Source of the DNA: Cupriavidus taiwanensis
GTDB lineage: Bacteria > Pseudomonadota > Gammaproteobacteria > Burkholderiales > Burkholderiaceae
Assembly: GCF_900250075.1 (NCBI RefSeq)
Contig: NZ_LT977070.1
Location: 1,943,879 to 1,992,633, forward strand
Length of the DNA stretch: 48,755 nucleotides
Reading direction: 5' to 3'
A program made the position numbers and the translations under genes. Numbering within the stretch: position 1 is the first letter of the stretch; every line of letters begins with the position of its first letter. Positions 8,346 through 18,994 of this stretch are shown one piece after another. Below the pieces are notes generated by a model, which saw nothing but the letters and a program-made list of their open reading frames with translations, was not told the origin of the DNA and did not search any database.

Positions 8346-9398
8346 ATGAGCCAGCCCGAGCCCCCGGACATCGCGCCGCCGCTGCCCGATCTGCTGATAT
8401 TCAGCGCGCCGTTCCACCCGTCGGTGGGCGGCATGGAGCGCTTTGCCGAAGACCTGGCGCTGGGGCTGACCGAGCTGGGCTATCGCATCGAGCTGGCGAC
8501 GCGCACGCCGGCAGCCGCGGGCGACGCGCCGGCGTTCCCCTATCCGGTCACGCGCGTGGCGGGCATGGCCGAGCTGGCGCGCGCCATGCTTCGGCACCCG
8601 CTGGTGGTGTTCGTCGGCCTGACTTTCTACGACGTGTTGCTGGCCACTGTGCTACGGCGCCGCATCGTGCTGACGCATCATGGCCCATACAGCCACTATG
8701 GCGAGACGCGGCGTTTCACGGCGGGCAACGTCAAGCGCTGGATGTCGCGCTTCTACCACAACATCTGCGTCAGCCGGTACCTGGCCGGATGGCTGCCAGG
8801 CCAGCCACTGGTGATTCACAACGGCTATCGCGACGACATGTTCCAGCCCGCTGCCGCGCCGCGCCCGGCGGGCAGCTTCGCCTTTGTCGGGCGGCTGGTC
8901 ACAGAGAAAGGAGTCGACCTGTTGCTGCGCAGCTTCGCCAGGCTGCGCGCAATGCGGCCCGAGGCCCGCCTGACGGTGATCGGCGACGGGCCGCAGTACG
9001 CGGTGCTGGTGGCCCTGGCGGCAACCCTGGAGTGCGCCGAGGCCGTGACCTTTGCCGGCGCGCAGCGGCCCGCGGTGGTGGCGGCGATGCTGGCGCAGCA
9101 TGCCTGCCTGGTGGTGCCGTCGATCGGCTACGAGCCGTTCGGCATCGTCGCCCTCGAAGGCCTGGCAGCCGGCTGCGAAGTCATCGTCACGCGTCGCGGC
9201 GGGCTGCCCGAGGCGGTCGACGGCTTCGGCTGGGTGGTGGACCCTGGCGTGGACTCGCTGTGCGAAACGATGCTGGCCGTTTGCGCCGGCGAGTCGCGCC
9301 GCAGCGAGCCAGGCCTGCGCCTGTTCCTGGCCGACCACCAGCGCCAGGCCGTGGTGCGCCGCTATGCCGAAGCCATCTCCGGCTTCCTGCGGCAATAG
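8346..9398 (+). CDS. GT4-family glycosyltransferase
   Basis: 350 residues from ATG 8346; a longer frame from 8199 encodes an unlikely Arg/Cys-rich leader. The N-terminal GT-B half begins LLIFSAPFHPSVGGMERFAEDLALGL, the typical acceptor-side loop of GT4 enzymes. The C-terminal half has SFAFVGRLVTEKGVDLLLRSFARL and the nucleotide-sugar binding EX7E-like block SIGYEPFGIVALEGLAAGCEVIVTRRGGLPE. No signal peptide or membrane span is present, so it probably acts on a cytoplasmic-face acceptor such as a lipid-linked or LPS-core intermediate. It is monocistronic, between a divergent regulator gene and a convergent small gene, and not in an obvious polysaccharide cluster. Sugar donor and acceptor are unknown. 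Confidence 0.92.
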   Translation: MSQPEPPDIAPPLPDLLIFSAPFHPSVGGMERFAEDLALGLTELGYRIELATRTPAAAGDAPAFPYPVTRVAGMAELARAMLRHPLVVFVGLTFYDVLLATVLRRRIVLTHHGPYSHYGETRRFTAGNVKRWMSRFYHNICVSRYLAGWLPGQPLVIHNGYRDDMFQPAAAPRPAGSFAFVGRLVTEKGVDLLLRSFARLRAMRPEARLTVIGDGPQYAVLVALAATLECAEAVTFAGAQRPAVVAAMLAQHACLVVPSIGYEPFGIVALEGLAAGCEVIVTRRGGLPEAVDGFGWVVDPGVDSLCETMLAVCAGESRRSEPGLRLFLADHQRQAVVRRYAEAISGFLRQ

Positions 9399-9407
9399 CG
9401 TGCGGCA

Positions 9408-9635
9408 CTAGCGCGCTGGCTTCTTCGGCTTGCCGGTTTCAGCCTGGTGCTGCCGGCGCGGATCCTCGTTGCGGAAGCCGCCATAGCTGCTTTGCCCCGG
9501 ATCGGCGCTGCGGCTCTTGATCTCGCTGGCGTCGCGGTCCATGCGCGCGCCCGGGTTCTTCCGGTCGGGGCCGGCCTTGCCAGCGGTCTTGCCTGAGGTC
9601 TTGCCTGCGGTCTTCCCGCTCGAACCTGGTTTCAT
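9408..9635 (-). CDS. Small basic Lys-rich hypothetical protein
   Basis: 75 residues from ATG 9635, preceded by a clear ribosome binding site (AAGGAGT, 6 bases upstream). The sequence is hydrophilic, rich in Lys, Arg, Gly and Ser, with a three-times repeated GKTxGKT-like stretch near the N-terminus (SGKTAGKTSGKTAGKAG) and a KPKKPAR C-terminus. No hydrophobic core is seen, so it is probably disordered. It may bind nucleic acid or act as a stress-related small protein, but no function is recognisable. It converges with the glycosyltransferase gene, 9 bp away. Confidence 0.6.
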   Translation of the reverse strand: MKPGSSGKTAGKTSGKTAGKAGPDRKNPGARMDRDASEIKSRSADPGQSSYGGFRNEDPRRQHQAETGKPKKPAR

Positions 9636-9913
9636 TGCCAACTCCTTGTCGTGACACGTCGGTCGGTCTGAGGACTTGCTCCCCCGTACAGGCCGGCCCT
9701 GATTTCCGCAGCGGGCCGCCGGCAGCGGGAAGCCAGAACCACGCAACTTTCGTTCCACGATGCAAGGCCGCACGCTGGCTCCCGTGATGGCCTGTACGGC
9801 AGTCGTATCGAGCAAGCCGCGGAGCAGCGTTGCAGAATTTGCAGCCCGGCGCTTCGCTGCCGCCGTCGAATTGCGCACCCCCTGCGCGGGCCGTGAAGGG
9901 CCCGGACGTGGCT

Positions 9914-10735
9914 TCAGGGCGCGGCGACCATGACCACGTGCGCCTGCATCGGGCCGGCCAGCGGCCCGGCGCCATAGGCCTGGATCAGCGCCCGCTCGCA
10001 GTGACCGGTCGCGCGCGCCAGGGCGTCCGGCCCGCGCGCTTCCAGCTCGGTGCGCAGCGGCGTGCCCTGGCAGAACGCCGTGGCGGCGATGCGCGCGGCG
10101 GCTGCGTGGCTGGTTTCGGTGACGGTCTCGAATACCGCGCCCGCCGTAAACCCGCCGCTGCGCAGGTCCTGCTCGATCGCGGCCTGGCTGTGGTAACCGT
10201 GCGGGACGCGGACCATGAAATCGGGCGGCGCCTCGGGGAACAGCGTGGCCAGGGCCGCGGTGATATCGCGGGCAAAGGCGTTGAACTCGATCCGGTCCCA
10301 CACGTTGAACACCAGCGTGCCGCCCGGCACCAGCACGCGGCGGGCCTCGGCAAAGGCCCTGCCCTTGTCCGGGAAGAACATCGTGCCGAACTGGCACGCG
10401 ACCAGGTCGAAGCTGGCGTCGTCGAACGGCAGCCGCAGCGCGTCGGCCTCGCGCCATTGCACCGGGCGCGCGGTGCCCGCGGCCTGCGCGCGTGCCAGCA
10501 TCGGTGCATTGAGGTCGGTGGCGACCACCAGGGTGTCCGCCGGCAGGCGCCGGGCCAGCTCCCGCGTGAGCGCCCCGGTGCCGGCGGCCAGCTCCAGCAC
10601 CCGGCGCGGCCGCAGCGCGGCGATGCGCCGTCCCAGGTCGGCGGCATAGGGCGCAAAGATCATCGGCACCATCAGGGCCTCGTAGACCTCGGCGATCGCC
10701 CCGGCAAAGACCTTGTCCTGCTGCTGCATGCCCAT
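9914..10735 (-). CDS. Class I SAM-dependent methyltransferase
   Basis: 273 residues from ATG 10735, with a strong purine-rich Shine-Dalgarno (AGGGGGG) just upstream. Motif I for S-adenosylmethionine binding is RRVLELAAGTGALTRELARRL; motif II is VVATDLNAPMLARAQA; the ADALRLPFDDASFDLVACQFGTMFF block and RVLVPGGTLVFNVWD are those of the UbiE/COQ5-like Methyltransf_11 group. The opening QDKVFAGAIAEVYEALMVPMIFAPYAADL is commonly seen in this subgroup. Length is normal. It has no operon partner (278 bp precede the next leftward gene), so the methyl acceptor cannot be inferred from context. Confidence 0.9.
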   Translation of the reverse strand: MGMQQQDKVFAGAIAEVYEALMVPMIFAPYAADLGRRIAALRPRRVLELAAGTGALTRELARRLPADTLVVATDLNAPMLARAQAAGTARPVQWREADALRLPFDDASFDLVACQFGTMFFPDKGRAFAEARRVLVPGGTLVFNVWDRIEFNAFARDITAALATLFPEAPPDFMVRVPHGYHSQAAIEQDLRSGGFTAGAVFETVTETSHAAAARIAATAFCQGTPLRTELEARGPDALARATGHCERALIQAYGAGPLAGPMQAHVVMVAAP

Positions 10736-10827
10736 GGCCCGTCCCCCCCTTGCCTGCCCGGCCGCAAAGTCGCCGGGGTTGCCTGAGTGGGTGTAGGACA
10801 CATCGCGGGCAATGTAAACCGCCCCCG

Positions 10828-11619
10828 CTAGAAGGTCTTGCTCAGCGAGCCCCACACGGTGGCGCGGCCAAGGTAGCGCCCCCTGGCGCTGGTGTACACG
10901 GCGCGCCGGGCATTGGTATCGAGATACGCCAGCGCCAGCGCGAAGCCATGGCCCAGCTCCTTGGTCAGGCCGAGCTTCCAGTCGGCGTACGAGGCATCGG
11001 CGACCTGCACTTTCTGGTAGCCCACATGCGCGTTGAGCGTCAGCCCCCAAAACCCGAGCGGAACGTTGGCCGACAGGTCGGCATACCAGCTGTGACGGCT
11101 GTCGGCCAGCCCGAACAGGTTGGTCGGCGCGTAGGAATATTTCAGCGTCACCGGGCCGTAGCCGATGCCGGCGTAAAGCTCGGTGGTGTCGGGGCTGGTA
11201 TAGCGGTCGGGATAGCTGCCCGGATAGTAGTACTGCAGCACGCCCACGTCGGTGCTCCAGCCGCTGTCGCCAAATGCATGGCGGTAGCCGCCGTAGAAGT
11301 CCATCTCGATCGGTGCGGACACGTCCGGGTGGCTGTCGCCCAGCCAGCTGATGCTGGAGTTCCAGTTGCCCAGGTAGAAGCCGCTGGCATGGCTGTAGTC
11401 GAAGCCGCCCTGGATCGCCGGGCGGCCGTTGCTTTGGGTCAGGCCGCGGTAGCGGTAGTCGGTGGCGAGCGCGAGGTTGGCGCTGAAGCTGTGGACCGCG
11501 GCGTCAGCCGCGTTGGCGGTGGCTTGCGCCAGTACGGGCTTGGCGCCGGCCAGCCACAGGGCGGCGGCCAGCGCGGCAGTTGCGGTTTGTCGGCCGGCGC
11601 AGATGCGAGGCAAGGTCAT
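10828..11619 (-). CDS. TorF-family putative porin (Gcw_chp, TIGR02001 type)
   Basis: 263 residues from ATG 11619. A signal peptide (charged N-terminus, ATAALAAALWLAGAKPVLA, cleavage after AQA) is followed by HSFSANLALATDYRYRGLTQSNGRPAIQGGFDYSH, the hallmark opening of the TIGR02001 outer-membrane family. The rest shows alternating beta-strand pattern with many aromatic residues (YYYPGSYPDRY, ELYAGIGYGPVTLKYSYAP) and ends in a terminal Phe (SLSKTF), the usual C-terminal signature for beta-barrel insertion. It is a probable outer-membrane beta-barrel of unknown solute specificity. It is transcribed alone, leftward, 92 bp upstream of the methyltransferase start. Confidence 0.9.
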   Translation of the reverse strand: MTLPRICAGRQTATAALAAALWLAGAKPVLAQATANAADAAVHSFSANLALATDYRYRGLTQSNGRPAIQGGFDYSHASGFYLGNWNSSISWLGDSHPDVSAPIEMDFYGGYRHAFGDSGWSTDVGVLQYYYPGSYPDRYTSPDTTELYAGIGYGPVTLKYSYAPTNLFGLADSRHSWYADLSANVPLGFWGLTLNAHVGYQKVQVADASYADWKLGLTKELGHGFALALAYLDTNARRAVYTSARGRYLGRATVWGSLSKTF

Positions 11620-11861
11620 GGTCGAAGGTGGCGGATTGAGGAGCGCGTCCGCATCGGAACGCCCCGCCACGATAGGGACTTCGACATAAAAACGGCGTCA
11701 AGAGACGCCGCGACCGTATTGAAATGCGGTAAATGCGCAGGTCTGCGCAAGGCGCGAATCTTGCGAGAATCGCCTCGACAGGCTGGCGCGACGGAACTTC
11801 GGGGTCAAACGCATGAACCGTGGCGCCGTCGCTTGCAAAAAGTACAGACCAGGGCATCGCG

Positions 11862-12731
11862 ATGATCCGGATCGGCATTTCAGGCTGGCGCTATGCCGGC
11901 TGGCGCGGCGTGTTCTATCCCGCGGGGCTGGCGCAGCGGCGCGAGCTCGAATACGCGTCGCGCGCGGTCGAGACCATCGAGATCAACGGTTCGCACTATG
12001 CGCTGCAGACGCCGAAAAGCTATCGCGCCTGGCATGAGGCCACGCCGCCCGGGTTTGTGTTCAGCGTCAAGGGTCCGCGCTACCTGACCCACATGCTGCG
12101 CTTTCGCGACGACTCGGCGCGGCCGGCGATGGCAAACTTCTTTGCCTCCGGCGTGCTGGCGCTGGAGGAAAAGCTGGGGCCGGTGCTGTGGCAGTTTCCG
12201 CCCAACTTCGGCTTCGATCCGCAGCGCATGGAGCGCTTCCTCTCGCTGATTCCGCACGACACGCACAGCGCGCGCGAGCTGGCGCGCCAGCACAACCGCA
12301 ACGTCAGGGAGCCGTGGTGCGAGACCCGGCGCCGGCGCCCGATCCGGCATGCGGTGGAAATCCGCCACGCCAGCTTCTGCACGCCCGAGTTCCCGGCCCT
12401 GCTGCGCCGGCACCGGGTTGCGCTGGTCATCTCGTATGCCGTCTTCTGCTTGAAAAAAAAAAAGGACGTCACCAGCAATTTCCTGTACCTGCGCCTGCAT
12501 GGCACCGAGACGCTGTACGGCGGCGCCTATTCCGACGAGGCGCTGGACCGCTGGGCCGCGCGACTGGTCAAGTGGGCCAATGGCGGCGAGCCTGCCGATG
12601 CGCAGCGGATCTCGCCGAAACGGCCTCGCGCCGCCGCGCACCGGGACATCTACTGCTACTTCGATAACGACAAGAAGGTCAAGGCGCCCTTCGATGCGCA
12701 ACGGCTGCGCGCGCGCATCGAGGAGAAATAG
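11862..12731 (+). CDS. DUF72 (YecE-like) protein, coding sequence corrupted by adapter
   Basis: 289 residues from ATG 11862. The opening IRIGISGWRYAGWRGVFYPAGL, then VETIEINGSHYALQTPKSYRAW, FSVKGPRYLTH and LGPVLWQFPPNF, are diagnostic of DUF72, a TIM-barrel family of unknown function. Residues 190-201 (ISYAVFC then LKKKK) do not belong to the family. They are the in-frame translation of an Illumina adapter tail plus poly(A) at 12429-12463, and replace the place where the family normally has a VADTAGKWP-like strand. After it the family sequence resumes as DVTSNFLYLRLHGTE. The true gene is probably intact in the organism. The gene converges with the mrp operon. Confidence 0.88.
   Translation: MIRIGISGWRYAGWRGVFYPAGLAQRRELEYASRAVETIEINGSHYALQTPKSYRAWHEATPPGFVFSVKGPRYLTHMLRFRDDSARPAMANFFASGVLALEEKLGPVLWQFPPNFGFDPQRMERFLSLIPHDTHSARELARQHNRNVREPWCETRRRRPIRHAVEIRHASFCTPEFPALLRRHRVALVISYAVFCLKKKKDVTSNFLYLRLHGTETLYGGAYSDEALDRWAARLVKWANGGEPADAQRISPKRPRAAAHRDIYCYFDNDKKVKAPFDAQRLRARIEEK
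12429..12463 (+). other. Illumina P7 adapter tail plus poly(A): assembly artefact
   Basis: Positions 12429-12452 begin ATCTCGTATGCC and end TTCTGCTTG; these 24 bases are exactly the 3' end of the Illumina indexed (P7) adapter. They are followed directly by 11 A residues (12453-12463), as happens when reads run off a short insert. On the opposite strand the same bases encode FFFKQKTAYE in one frame and FFFQAEDGIRD in another, both notorious contaminant peptides in protein databases. This is not biological DNA of the organism. Confidence 0.97.
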
Positions 12732-12761
12732 CGCGCAGGACCGCGCTGGCGCCCGCTCCGT

Positions 12762-13106
12762 TCAATCGCGGATGCGCGGCATCCAGCCGCTGCCGCGCGT
12801 GCGCGGGTCTACCGGCAGCTGTCGTTGCAGCGCGGCCTTGGCCAGCATATGGGCGCTGATCGGCGCCGTCAGGAACAGGAACGCGGTCACCAGCAGCTCA
12901 TGCAGGCTGGCGTCGCCGCGGAAGCTGAAATACGCCACCGAGGCCAGCACCACGCCGCCCACGCCGAGCGTGGTCGACTTGGTCGGCCCATGCAGGCGCA
13001 TGAAGAAATCCGGCAGCCGGAACAGGCCGATGGCCCCGACCAGCATGAACACGCTGCCCACCAGCAGCAGCGCACAGACGATGAATTCGGCAACGGGATG
13101 CAGCAT
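12762..13106 (-). CDS. mrpG: Na+(K+)/H+ antiporter subunit G
   Basis: 114 residues from ATG 13106. Three membrane spans (EFIVCALLLVGSVFMLVGAIGLF, TTLGVGGVVLASVAYFSF, ELLVTAFLFLTAPISAHMLAKAAL) with the family block GLFRLPDFFMRLHGPTKSTTLGVGG typical of MnhG/PhaG. It is the last gene of the operon and is 11 bp from the F subunit stop. The C-terminal tail (DPRTRGSGWMPRIRD) is cytoplasmic and not conserved. It is needed for assembly of the multi-subunit antiporter. In Cupriavidus-type genomes the locus may also be named phaG. Confidence 0.93.
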   Translation of the reverse strand: MLHPVAEFIVCALLLVGSVFMLVGAIGLFRLPDFFMRLHGPTKSTTLGVGGVVLASVAYFSFRGDASLHELLVTAFLFLTAPISAHMLAKAALQRQLPVDPRTRGSGWMPRIRD

Positions 13107-13117
13107 GGGCCGGCCTC

Positions 13118-13390
13118 CTAGTATTCGATGATATCGCCGCGCTGCAGGTACTTCGACAGCGCCACGGTGGCAACGAAGCCCATCACCGCGATCAGCAGCG
13201 CGGCTTCGAAGAACATCGCCGAGTCCAGGCTGATGCCCAGCACCACGATCAGTGCGATGGCGTTGATGTTGAGCGTGTCGAGCGCGACGATGCGGTCGGG
13301 CAGGCTGGGCCCGCGCAGCAGCCGGCCCAGCGTCAGCAGGAAGGCCAGGCCCAGGATCGCCAGGCAGACCGGAATCACGATGGCAAGCAT
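13118..13390 (-). CDS. mrpF: Na+(K+)/H+ antiporter subunit F
   Basis: 90 residues, three predicted spans, with the MnhF/PhaF signature RLLRGPSLPDRIVALDTLNINAIALIVVLGI. The conserved Asp of PDRIVALD is a known functional residue in MrpF. It overlaps the end of subunit E by 16 bp, indicating translational coupling, and is followed by subunit G. Normal length for the family. Confidence 0.94.
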   Translation of the reverse strand: MLAIVIPVCLAILGLAFLLTLGRLLRGPSLPDRIVALDTLNINAIALIVVLGISLDSAMFFEAALLIAVMGFVATVALSKYLQRGDIIEY

Positions 13391-13878
13391 TGGAAGATCT
13401 CCTTGAGCGGGGTTTCATAGCGCGACTTGATCAGCGCGACCAGCGCGGCCTCTTCCTCCAGGTCCAGCACATGGACCAGCAAGGCGCGGCGGTCGTCGCT
13501 CAGTTCGGCGCACAGCGTGCCGGGGCTGAGCGAGACGATGCTGATCAGCGCGGTGGTGGCGAGTTCATGCTCGACATCGAGCGGCACCACGATAAATGCC
13601 GGGCGCAGGCGCGCGGTGCGCCCAAGCACCATCACCGCCACTTCCAGGTTGGCCTTGACGATGTCGATCAGTACATGGCAGCTCAGGCGCAGGATCAGGT
13701 CCGGACGCGACAGGCGGAAAGCCCCCAGCACCAGCCAGCGGTCGGCCAGCCGGCCGATGGCCCACCCCAGCGCGGCGCCCAGCAGCCAGTGGCCCAACGC
13801 AATGCTCTGCGCCAGCATCAGCCACATCAGCATCAGGATCAGGCTCAGCCAGGGATGGGGCAGCAGACGACGCAACAT
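13375..13878 (-). CDS. mrpE: Na+(K+)/H+ antiporter subunit E
   Basis: 167 residues. Two N-terminal membrane spans (WLSLILMLMWLMLAQSIALGHWLLGAALGW) are followed by a soluble part typical of MnhE: HVLIDIVKANLEVAVMVLGRTARLRPAFIVVPLD and the TTALISIVSLSPGTLCAEL block, then LLVHVLDLEEEAALVALIKSRYE. It starts 3 bp downstream of the D subunit stop and overlaps subunit F. Structural work on Mrp complexes places this subunit beside the antiporter modules. Nothing unusual is seen. Confidence 0.94.
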   Translation of the reverse strand: MLRRLLPHPWLSLILMLMWLMLAQSIALGHWLLGAALGWAIGRLADRWLVLGAFRLSRPDLILRLSCHVLIDIVKANLEVAVMVLGRTARLRPAFIVVPLDVEHELATTALISIVSLSPGTLCAELSDDRRALLVHVLDLEEEAALVALIKSRYETPLKEIFQCLPS

Positions 13879-13881
13879 GGC

Positions 13882-15423
13882 CTACCCCCGCTCGCCGGGC
13901 AGCACCGCCCGCAGGTAGGCGGCGCGGTCCAGCAGTTGCGCGGCGGCATCCGCCACGTAGTCGCTGACCGGACGCGCGGCCACCGTCAGCGCCAGGTTGC
14001 CGGCCAGCAGCAGCAGGCAGCAGGCCAGCTTGCGCGCGTCCGGCCGCACCCGCAGGCGCGCCGCGCCGGGATGGTCTTCGTCCAGGTATTCGGCGCCTTC
14101 GGCGACGCGCTGTGCCTCATGCGGCAGGCGCCACAGCAGCCGCGTGCCGGTGCGCGAGACGGCGATCAGCAGCAGCAGGCTCGAGCCCAGCACCGCCGGC
14201 CACAGCACCGGCATCCACGGCGCCGGCGTGGCGCGCAGGATCATGGCCTTGCCGAGGAAGCCCGACAGCGGCGGCAGGCCCACCGCCGCGACCATGCCCA
14301 CCAGGTACAGCAGCCCGGCCAGGCGCGAGGCAATGACCGGCGCGCCGTCGGTGCGCGCGGCTTCGGGCTCGAGCGCGTCGGCCAGCAGGAACAGCGCGGC
14401 GGTGCACAGCGTGGTGCTGAGGAGGTAGTACAGCGCCGCGGCCCAGCCGGCCTGGCTTTGCATCGACACGCACGCCGCCAGCAGCCCGACCGACGCCACC
14501 ACCAGGTAGCTGGTGGTGGCGCGCAGCGTCGTCGCGGCCAGCGCGCCCAGCGCCCCGACCGCCAGCGTGGCCAGCGCCAGCGCGAACACCCAGTCGTGCA
14601 GGAACGGCCCCAGCAGCCCCTGCGCGCCGCCGAAGATCAGCGCATCGCAACGCAGCATGGCATAGATGCCGACCTTGGTCATGATGGCGAACAGCGCCGC
14701 CACTGGCCCGGTTGCGCTGCCATAGGCGCGCGGCAGCCAGAAGTACAGCGGGAACAGCGCCGCCTTGAGCGCGAACACCAGCATCAGCATCGCGCCCGCG
14801 GCCACCGCCAGCGGCAGGTCCTGGGCCGGCAGCCCGGCCAGGCGCAGGCCCATGTGCGCCATGTTAAGCGTGCCCGAGAGCCCGTACAGCACGCCGATCG
14901 CGACCAGGAAGAACGACGACGCCACCAGGTTCAGGATCACGTAGTGCAGGCCGGCGCCGACCCGCGCGCGCCCCGCCCCATGCACCAGCAGCGCGTAGGA
15001 AGCGATCAGCAGGATCTCGAAGAAGACGAACAGGTTGAACAGGTCGCCCGCCAGGAACGCGCCGTTCAGGCCCATCAGCTGGAACTGGAACAGCGCGTGG
15101 AAGTGCCGGCCCTGGCGCGCCGTGCCCTCGCCGGCCGCGGCCAGCGCGGCCACCGCCAGCAGCGCGGTCAGCGCCAGCATGATCGCGCCGGTACGGTCCA
15201 GCTGCAGCACGATGCCGAACGGCGCGCGCCAGTCGCCCATGGCGTAGACCGCGATATCGCCGCCGGCCGCATGGCGCAGCAGCAGCACCGCCACCGGCAC
15301 CAGCAGCAGCGTCGCCACCGCGCTGGCCAGGCGCTGCGCGTGCAAACGCTGCGCAGGCATCGCCGTCAGCAGCGCGCCGGCGAACATCGGGACCAGGATG
15401 GGCAGCAGCACCGCATGGTTCAT
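13882..15423 (-). CDS. mrpD: Na+(K+)/H+ antiporter subunit D
   Basis: 513 residues, about 14 membrane spans, homologous to complex I NuoL/M/N-type proton-channel subunits. The conserved lysine of AALFPLYFWLPRAYGSATGPVAALFAIMTKVGIYAMLR and the Glu in FVFFEILLIASYALL are the expected proton-path residues. The start codon overlaps the C subunit stop (ATGA). Family length is normal. It works with subunit A to exchange monovalent cations for protons across the inner membrane. Confidence 0.95.
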   Translation of the reverse strand: MNHAVLLPILVPMFAGALLTAMPAQRLHAQRLASAVATLLLVPVAVLLLRHAAGGDIAVYAMGDWRAPFGIVLQLDRTGAIMLALTALLAVAALAAAGEGTARQGRHFHALFQFQLMGLNGAFLAGDLFNLFVFFEILLIASYALLVHGAGRARVGAGLHYVILNLVASSFFLVAIGVLYGLSGTLNMAHMGLRLAGLPAQDLPLAVAAGAMLMLVFALKAALFPLYFWLPRAYGSATGPVAALFAIMTKVGIYAMLRCDALIFGGAQGLLGPFLHDWVFALALATLAVGALGALAATTLRATTSYLVVASVGLLAACVSMQSQAGWAAALYYLLSTTLCTAALFLLADALEPEAARTDGAPVIASRLAGLLYLVGMVAAVGLPPLSGFLGKAMILRATPAPWMPVLWPAVLGSSLLLLIAVSRTGTRLLWRLPHEAQRVAEGAEYLDEDHPGAARLRVRPDARKLACCLLLLAGNLALTVAARPVSDYVADAAAQLLDRAAYLRAVLPGERG

Positions 15424-15805
15424 GGCCGCGGCTCCTTGTCACCAGCGTTGCTGCCTGCGGCAGCATGGCCGTCGCGCGACTCCGGCTGGCCGGCGGCGTC
15501 GACATGGTCGCTGCCGGTTAGCCCGAGCGAGCGCAGCGCCAGCACCACCGCGAACGCGGTCATGCCGAAAGCAATGACGATGGCGGTCAGCACCAGGGCC
15601 TGCGGCAGCGGATCGGCATAGCTGGCTCCCGGCGCGATCACCGGCGGCTGGCCGATCGACAGTCGCCCCATGCCGAGCAGGAACAGGCTGACCGCATACG
15701 ACAGCAGCGTCAGCCCCAGCACCACCGTGAACACGCGCTCGCGCAGCAGCAGGTAGATGCCGGCGGCGGTCAGGATGCCGATGGCGATGGCATAGAGCGC
15801 GGCCA

Positions 15806-15806
<1 letters not shown>
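15420..15806 (-). CDS. mrpC: Na+(K+)/H+ antiporter subunit C
   Basis: 128 residues, three spans, NuoK-like. The block LRERVFTVVLGLTLLSYAVSLFLLGMG followed by YADPLPQALVLTAIVIAFGMTAFAVVLALR is diagnostic for MnhC/PhaC. The start codon shares one base with the subunit A stop (TGATG) and its own stop overlaps the D start, so A, C and D are translationally coupled. The C-terminal tail after LRSLGLTG is hydrophilic and longer than minimal homologues. Confidence 0.94.
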
Positions 15807-18622
<2,816 letters not shown>

Positions 18623-18994
18623 GCGCGCCCCTTCAGCCGTTGCCAGGGGCCGGCAGGTGCCAGCCGGCCTTGCGGCGCAGGGTCAGCCGGGTCGCCGGTG
18701 GGGCGCAGTGTCGGAGTCGGAGTGTCGGGGCGGTGGTCATGATGTGGCAGATCTGGTGGGCGATTGCGGCCGCTACTGTCCGGATTCTGCCGGCATTGCG
18801 CCGGCTGTGCCAGTCAATTGGCGCGATTTGCAAAAAAAATCATCCTATCGCGCAAGGAACCGGAGGCGTGTGGCGATGGGCAGGCCGCACCCGCGCCAGG
18901 TCATCCGGGCTGCCATGCGAGAGGCCCGCACAGCAAGTTGTAAGATGGGGGAACCACCGCGCCCCACGTCCCCAACCGCCCGGAGCCACCACCC
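18623..18994. other. Intergenic region between mrp operon and amidase gene
   Basis: 372 bases between two divergent genes. It must contain the promoters for the leftward antiporter operon and the rightward amidase. An A-rich run (AAAAAAAA near 18832-18839) and TTGCAAATCGCG on the minus strand are the only AT-rich parts. No convincing -35/-10 pair, hairpin or repeat was found by eye, and the short open frames here lack ribosome binding sites. Confidence 0.5.

Noticed and set aside
12080..12701. Minus-strand frames containing FFFKQKTAYE and FFFQAEDGIRD.
   Set aside because: These are translations of the adapter artefact and the antisense of the DUF72 gene.
13390..15621. A 743-residue plus-strand open frame over mrpC, mrpD and mrpE.
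   Set aside because: It is low-complexity antisense of three recognisable antiporter subunits and has no ribosome binding site or domain.
18633..18833. A 66-residue minus-strand open frame upstream of mrpA.
   Set aside because: No ribosome binding site, no hydrophobic or domain pattern; probably part of the promoter region.
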